DNA of 64,000 bases, from positions 2,654 to 66,653 of the forward strand of contig DBFL01000061.1 of assembly GCA_002294285.1 (NCBI GenBank), in the 5' to 3' direction. Under the pieces are notes generated by a model that was given only the letters and a program-made list of their open reading frames with translations, was not told where the DNA came from and did not search any database. Position numbers and translations under genes: made by a program. This DNA comes from Candidatus Neomicrothrix sp. UBA881 (GTDB taxonomy: Bacteria; Actinomycetota; Acidimicrobiia; Acidimicrobiales; MedAcidi-G1). This document shows positions 62,556 through 64,000 of this stretch, in pieces; position 1 is the first letter of the stretch; every line of letters begins with the position of its first letter.

Positions 62556-63800
62556 TCACCATGTGCAATGAAGGTGTTTAATTCCATTTATAAAACCACT
62601 CATTAATCGATCTGGTTGCTCGGTGGCAAATATCCCAGGAATTGTTCTTTGTATTTCACGCAACATGACGGTTATTTCACGGCGAGCCAAATGTGCACCT
62701 AAACAGAAATGGGGACCTGGTGCCCCATAACCAAAGTGGTCATTTGAGTCACGCAAAATATTGAACTGGTGAGGGTTTTCAAAAACTGAAGGGTCTCGAT
62801 TCGCCGCCCAGTAATAAAGGCTTAATTTGTCACCCTCTTCGAATTCCCGATCTCCCAAACGAACACCATCACGAGTGACTGTCCTACGCATGAAAATAAC
62901 CGGACTCGCCCACCGGACTATTTCTTCTACAGCCTTAGGTGCCAAGTTTTCGAAATCATTCCAAAGGATTTCTTTTTGTTCAGGGTTCTCTGTTAGGAGG
63001 TGTAACCCCCAAGAGAGCGCATTTCGAGTTGTTTCATTACCTGCTACCAGTAAAAGAATGAAAAATGAGGCAATTTCTTCCTCAGTGAGCTTTTCCCCTT
63101 CTAGTTCTGCATAAAGAAGAGCGGATGTTAGATCTTCTGTAGGTTTTACTCTTCTTTCTTCGAGCATTTCTCTCATAAGAGCGGCAAGTTCCCATGCAGC
63201 GCCCATTATCGCACCAAGTACATCTGTGCCTTCAGGGGTGTACTCAACGTCGCCTGCTCCAAGAATCGTATTTGATTTATCGAAAACGAAGTCAACCCTG
63301 TCGCTAGGAACGCCCATCATTTCGCAAATAACTAAAAGAGGTAGTTGTGCAGCCACATCGACTACAAAATCGCACTCACCTTTTTCAAGTGCATCTTTTG
63401 TGATTTTTTGAGCTAATCGTTCAACCGAGTCTTCCACTGAGGCAAGACGACGTGGCGTAAACCCACTTGAAACTATTCCTCTAAGTCTTTTGTGCCTGGG
63501 GTCGTCCATATTTATCATTGATCCGAAAAAATCGAGCATTTCTTCTGGGAAATCAACCGTGCTTGTGGCTCCCTGTCCGCTGCAAAAATCTTCCGGTCTC
63601 CTGCTAGCTTCGGCTACATCGGAGTGTCGGACAAGCGAGTGGAATCCTTTTTGTTCTGGGAAGATTCCAAATATTTCTTCTGGTAAATCAAAATAACGGT
63701 AAGGGTCTTCAGAACGTAGCAAATCGAAAGCTCTTTCTCGATACTCCAGAGGTTCCGACCAAAACTCTGTTCTGGCAAGGTCTATTTCATCTATATTCAT
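62556..63800 (-). CDS. Cytochrome P450
   Basis: 414 residues, soluble bacterial type. I-helix LLVAGNETTRN (253-258 AGNETT) with the Thr for O2 activation, E293-x-x-R296, and heme loop FGYGAPGPHFCLGAH with Cys366. NMDDPRHKRLRGIVSSGFTPRR is the usual C-helix region. The opening FHSLVRHSDVAEASRRPEDF resembles actinobacterial CYP125/142-type steroid side-chain hydroxylases, fitting the lipid-catabolism genes nearby, but substrate class is a guess. The electron-transfer partners are not adjacent. Stops are adjacent to the acyl-CoA synthetase stop. Confidence 0.92.
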   Translation of the reverse strand: MNIDEIDLARTEFWSEPLEYRERAFDLLRSEDPYRYFDLPEEIFGIFPEQKGFHSLVRHSDVAEASRRPEDFCSGQGATSTVDFPEEMLDFFGSMINMDDPRHKRLRGIVSSGFTPRRLASVEDSVERLAQKITKDALEKGECDFVVDVAAQLPLLVICEMMGVPSDRVDFVFDKSNTILGAGDVEYTPEGTDVLGAIMGAAWELAALMREMLEERRVKPTEDLTSALLYAELEGEKLTEEEIASFFILLLVAGNETTRNALSWGLHLLTENPEQKEILWNDFENLAPKAVEEIVRWASPVIFMRRTVTRDGVRLGDREFEEGDKLSLYYWAANRDPSVFENPHQFNILRDSNDHFGYGAPGPHFCLGAHLARREITVMLREIQRTIPGIFATEQPDRLMSGFINGIKHLHCTW

Positions 63801-63859
63801 ATTTTGATCTTAGGACAAACTTTCTTAGATAAAAATTCGTAAAAATCTATGTCCGGTTA

Positions 63860-63888
63860 TTGTCTTAAGGCATTCTACGTGCCATTAT
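63860..63888 (+). promoter_or_regulatory. Candidate promoter of the gene starting at 63923
   Basis: TTGTCT (63860-63865), 17-base spacer, CATTAT (63883-63888); four of six matches in each hexamer. The predicted leader is about 27 bases and carries AAGGAGAGG. Confidence 0.45.
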
Positions 63889-63922
63889 TTTCTTGTCACT
63901 CGAGCCCAGACAAGGAGAGGCT

Positions 63923-64000
63923 GTGGAACTTTTTAATGACTGGATGGGAATTTCAGGTGGGGGTCAAGCTCTTGGTCGCTACGCCCACTACTTAGGTGGA
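63923..64000 (+). CDS. Start of an unidentified gene, cut by the window end
   Basis: GTG 63923 with a strong ribosome binding site (AAGGAGAGG, 63912-63920). 26 codons are visible, reading MELFNDWMGISGGGQ and then a Gly/Tyr/His-rich stretch, without a stop. Too short to identify; divergent from the P450 gene. Confidence 0.6.
   Translation, partial: MELFNDWMGISGGGQALGRYAHYLGG

Noticed and set aside
1-64000. CRISPR array, insertion sequence, prophage or integrated element
   Set aside because: No regularly spaced repeats, transposase, integrase or phage genes were seen; gene density and codon use look uniform by eye.

Overview
The window is densely coded, A/T-leaning DNA (low-40s % G+C by eye) from a bacterium, with about 62 protein genes, two tRNAs and almost no space between genes. 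Several genes point to Actinomycetota: a mycothione reductase, a GarA/FtsR/bifunctional-nuclease/MerR cluster with gcvH and pgsA beside it, a BldD-type regulator, a short actinobacterial PPDK-like protein, and an LLM-class (F420-type) oxidoreductase. Together with compact genes, many lipid-catabolism enzymes and low G+C this fits a streamlined aquatic (probably marine) Acidimicrobiia-like lineage; that placement is inference. I saw no rRNA, insertion sequence, prophage or CRISPR array.

Layout. 0-3.3 kb: the 3' part of a YHYH-domain protein, a nitroreductase-SRPBCC fusion, an EthD-type protein and a second nitroreductase. 3.3-9.3 kb: housekeeping block lepA-hrcA-dnaJ-rsmE (minus strand), rpsT (plus) and holA (minus). 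9.3-20.3 kb: catabolic island with a Baeyer-Villiger-type monooxygenase, two SDRs, three acyl-CoA dehydrogenases (two of them a probable alpha/beta pair), mycothione reductase and an acyl-CoA ligase. 20.4-27 kb: aroC, a class II aldolase, a small nuclease-like gene, then the division/metabolic-control cluster pgsA-gcvH-garA-ftsR-hpt-bfn-merR and a HIT protein. 27-34.9 kb: membrane/envelope proteins, a LysM-bearing binding lipoprotein, a methyltransferase with a Rieske protein, and ftsE-ftsX. 35-39.4 kb: prfB, secA and a BldD homologue that keeps the c-di-GMP signature. 39.5-43.4 kb: a small membrane protein, a zinc alcohol dehydrogenase placed directly behind a tRNA(CAU), a GT2-GtrA glycosyltransferase, a sterol-desaturase-family enzyme, a 42-residue protein and tRNA-Asn. 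43.4-52.8 kb: the long minus-strand run phoH-ybeY-corC-era-uppS-recO-glyS-ppdK-dnaG. 52.9-57.5 kb: a cysteine-motif protein, sufB behind tandem operator-like repeats, a hydrolase, an LLM oxidoreductase, gamma-carbonic anhydrase and flavin reductase. 57.6-62.6 kb: a compact plus-strand operon, described next. 62.6-64 kb: a cytochrome P450 and the first codons of an unidentified gene.

The most interesting locus is 57.6-60.9 kb. A thioredoxin-like CxxC protein, a 363-residue protein of unknown function, a UGSC-family protein, a 2-hydroxyacid dehydrogenase and a MauE/DoxX-like membrane protein with a CxC pair are joined by overlaps or gaps of a few bases. The UGSC gene is interrupted in frame by a UGA at 59332-59334, exactly at the first position of its U-G-S-C motif. 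A 10-bp stem-loop starts two bases after the UGA. This is best read as a selenoprotein gene with a bacterial SECIS element, not a broken gene, and the operon as an uncharacterised selenocysteine-dependent redox system.
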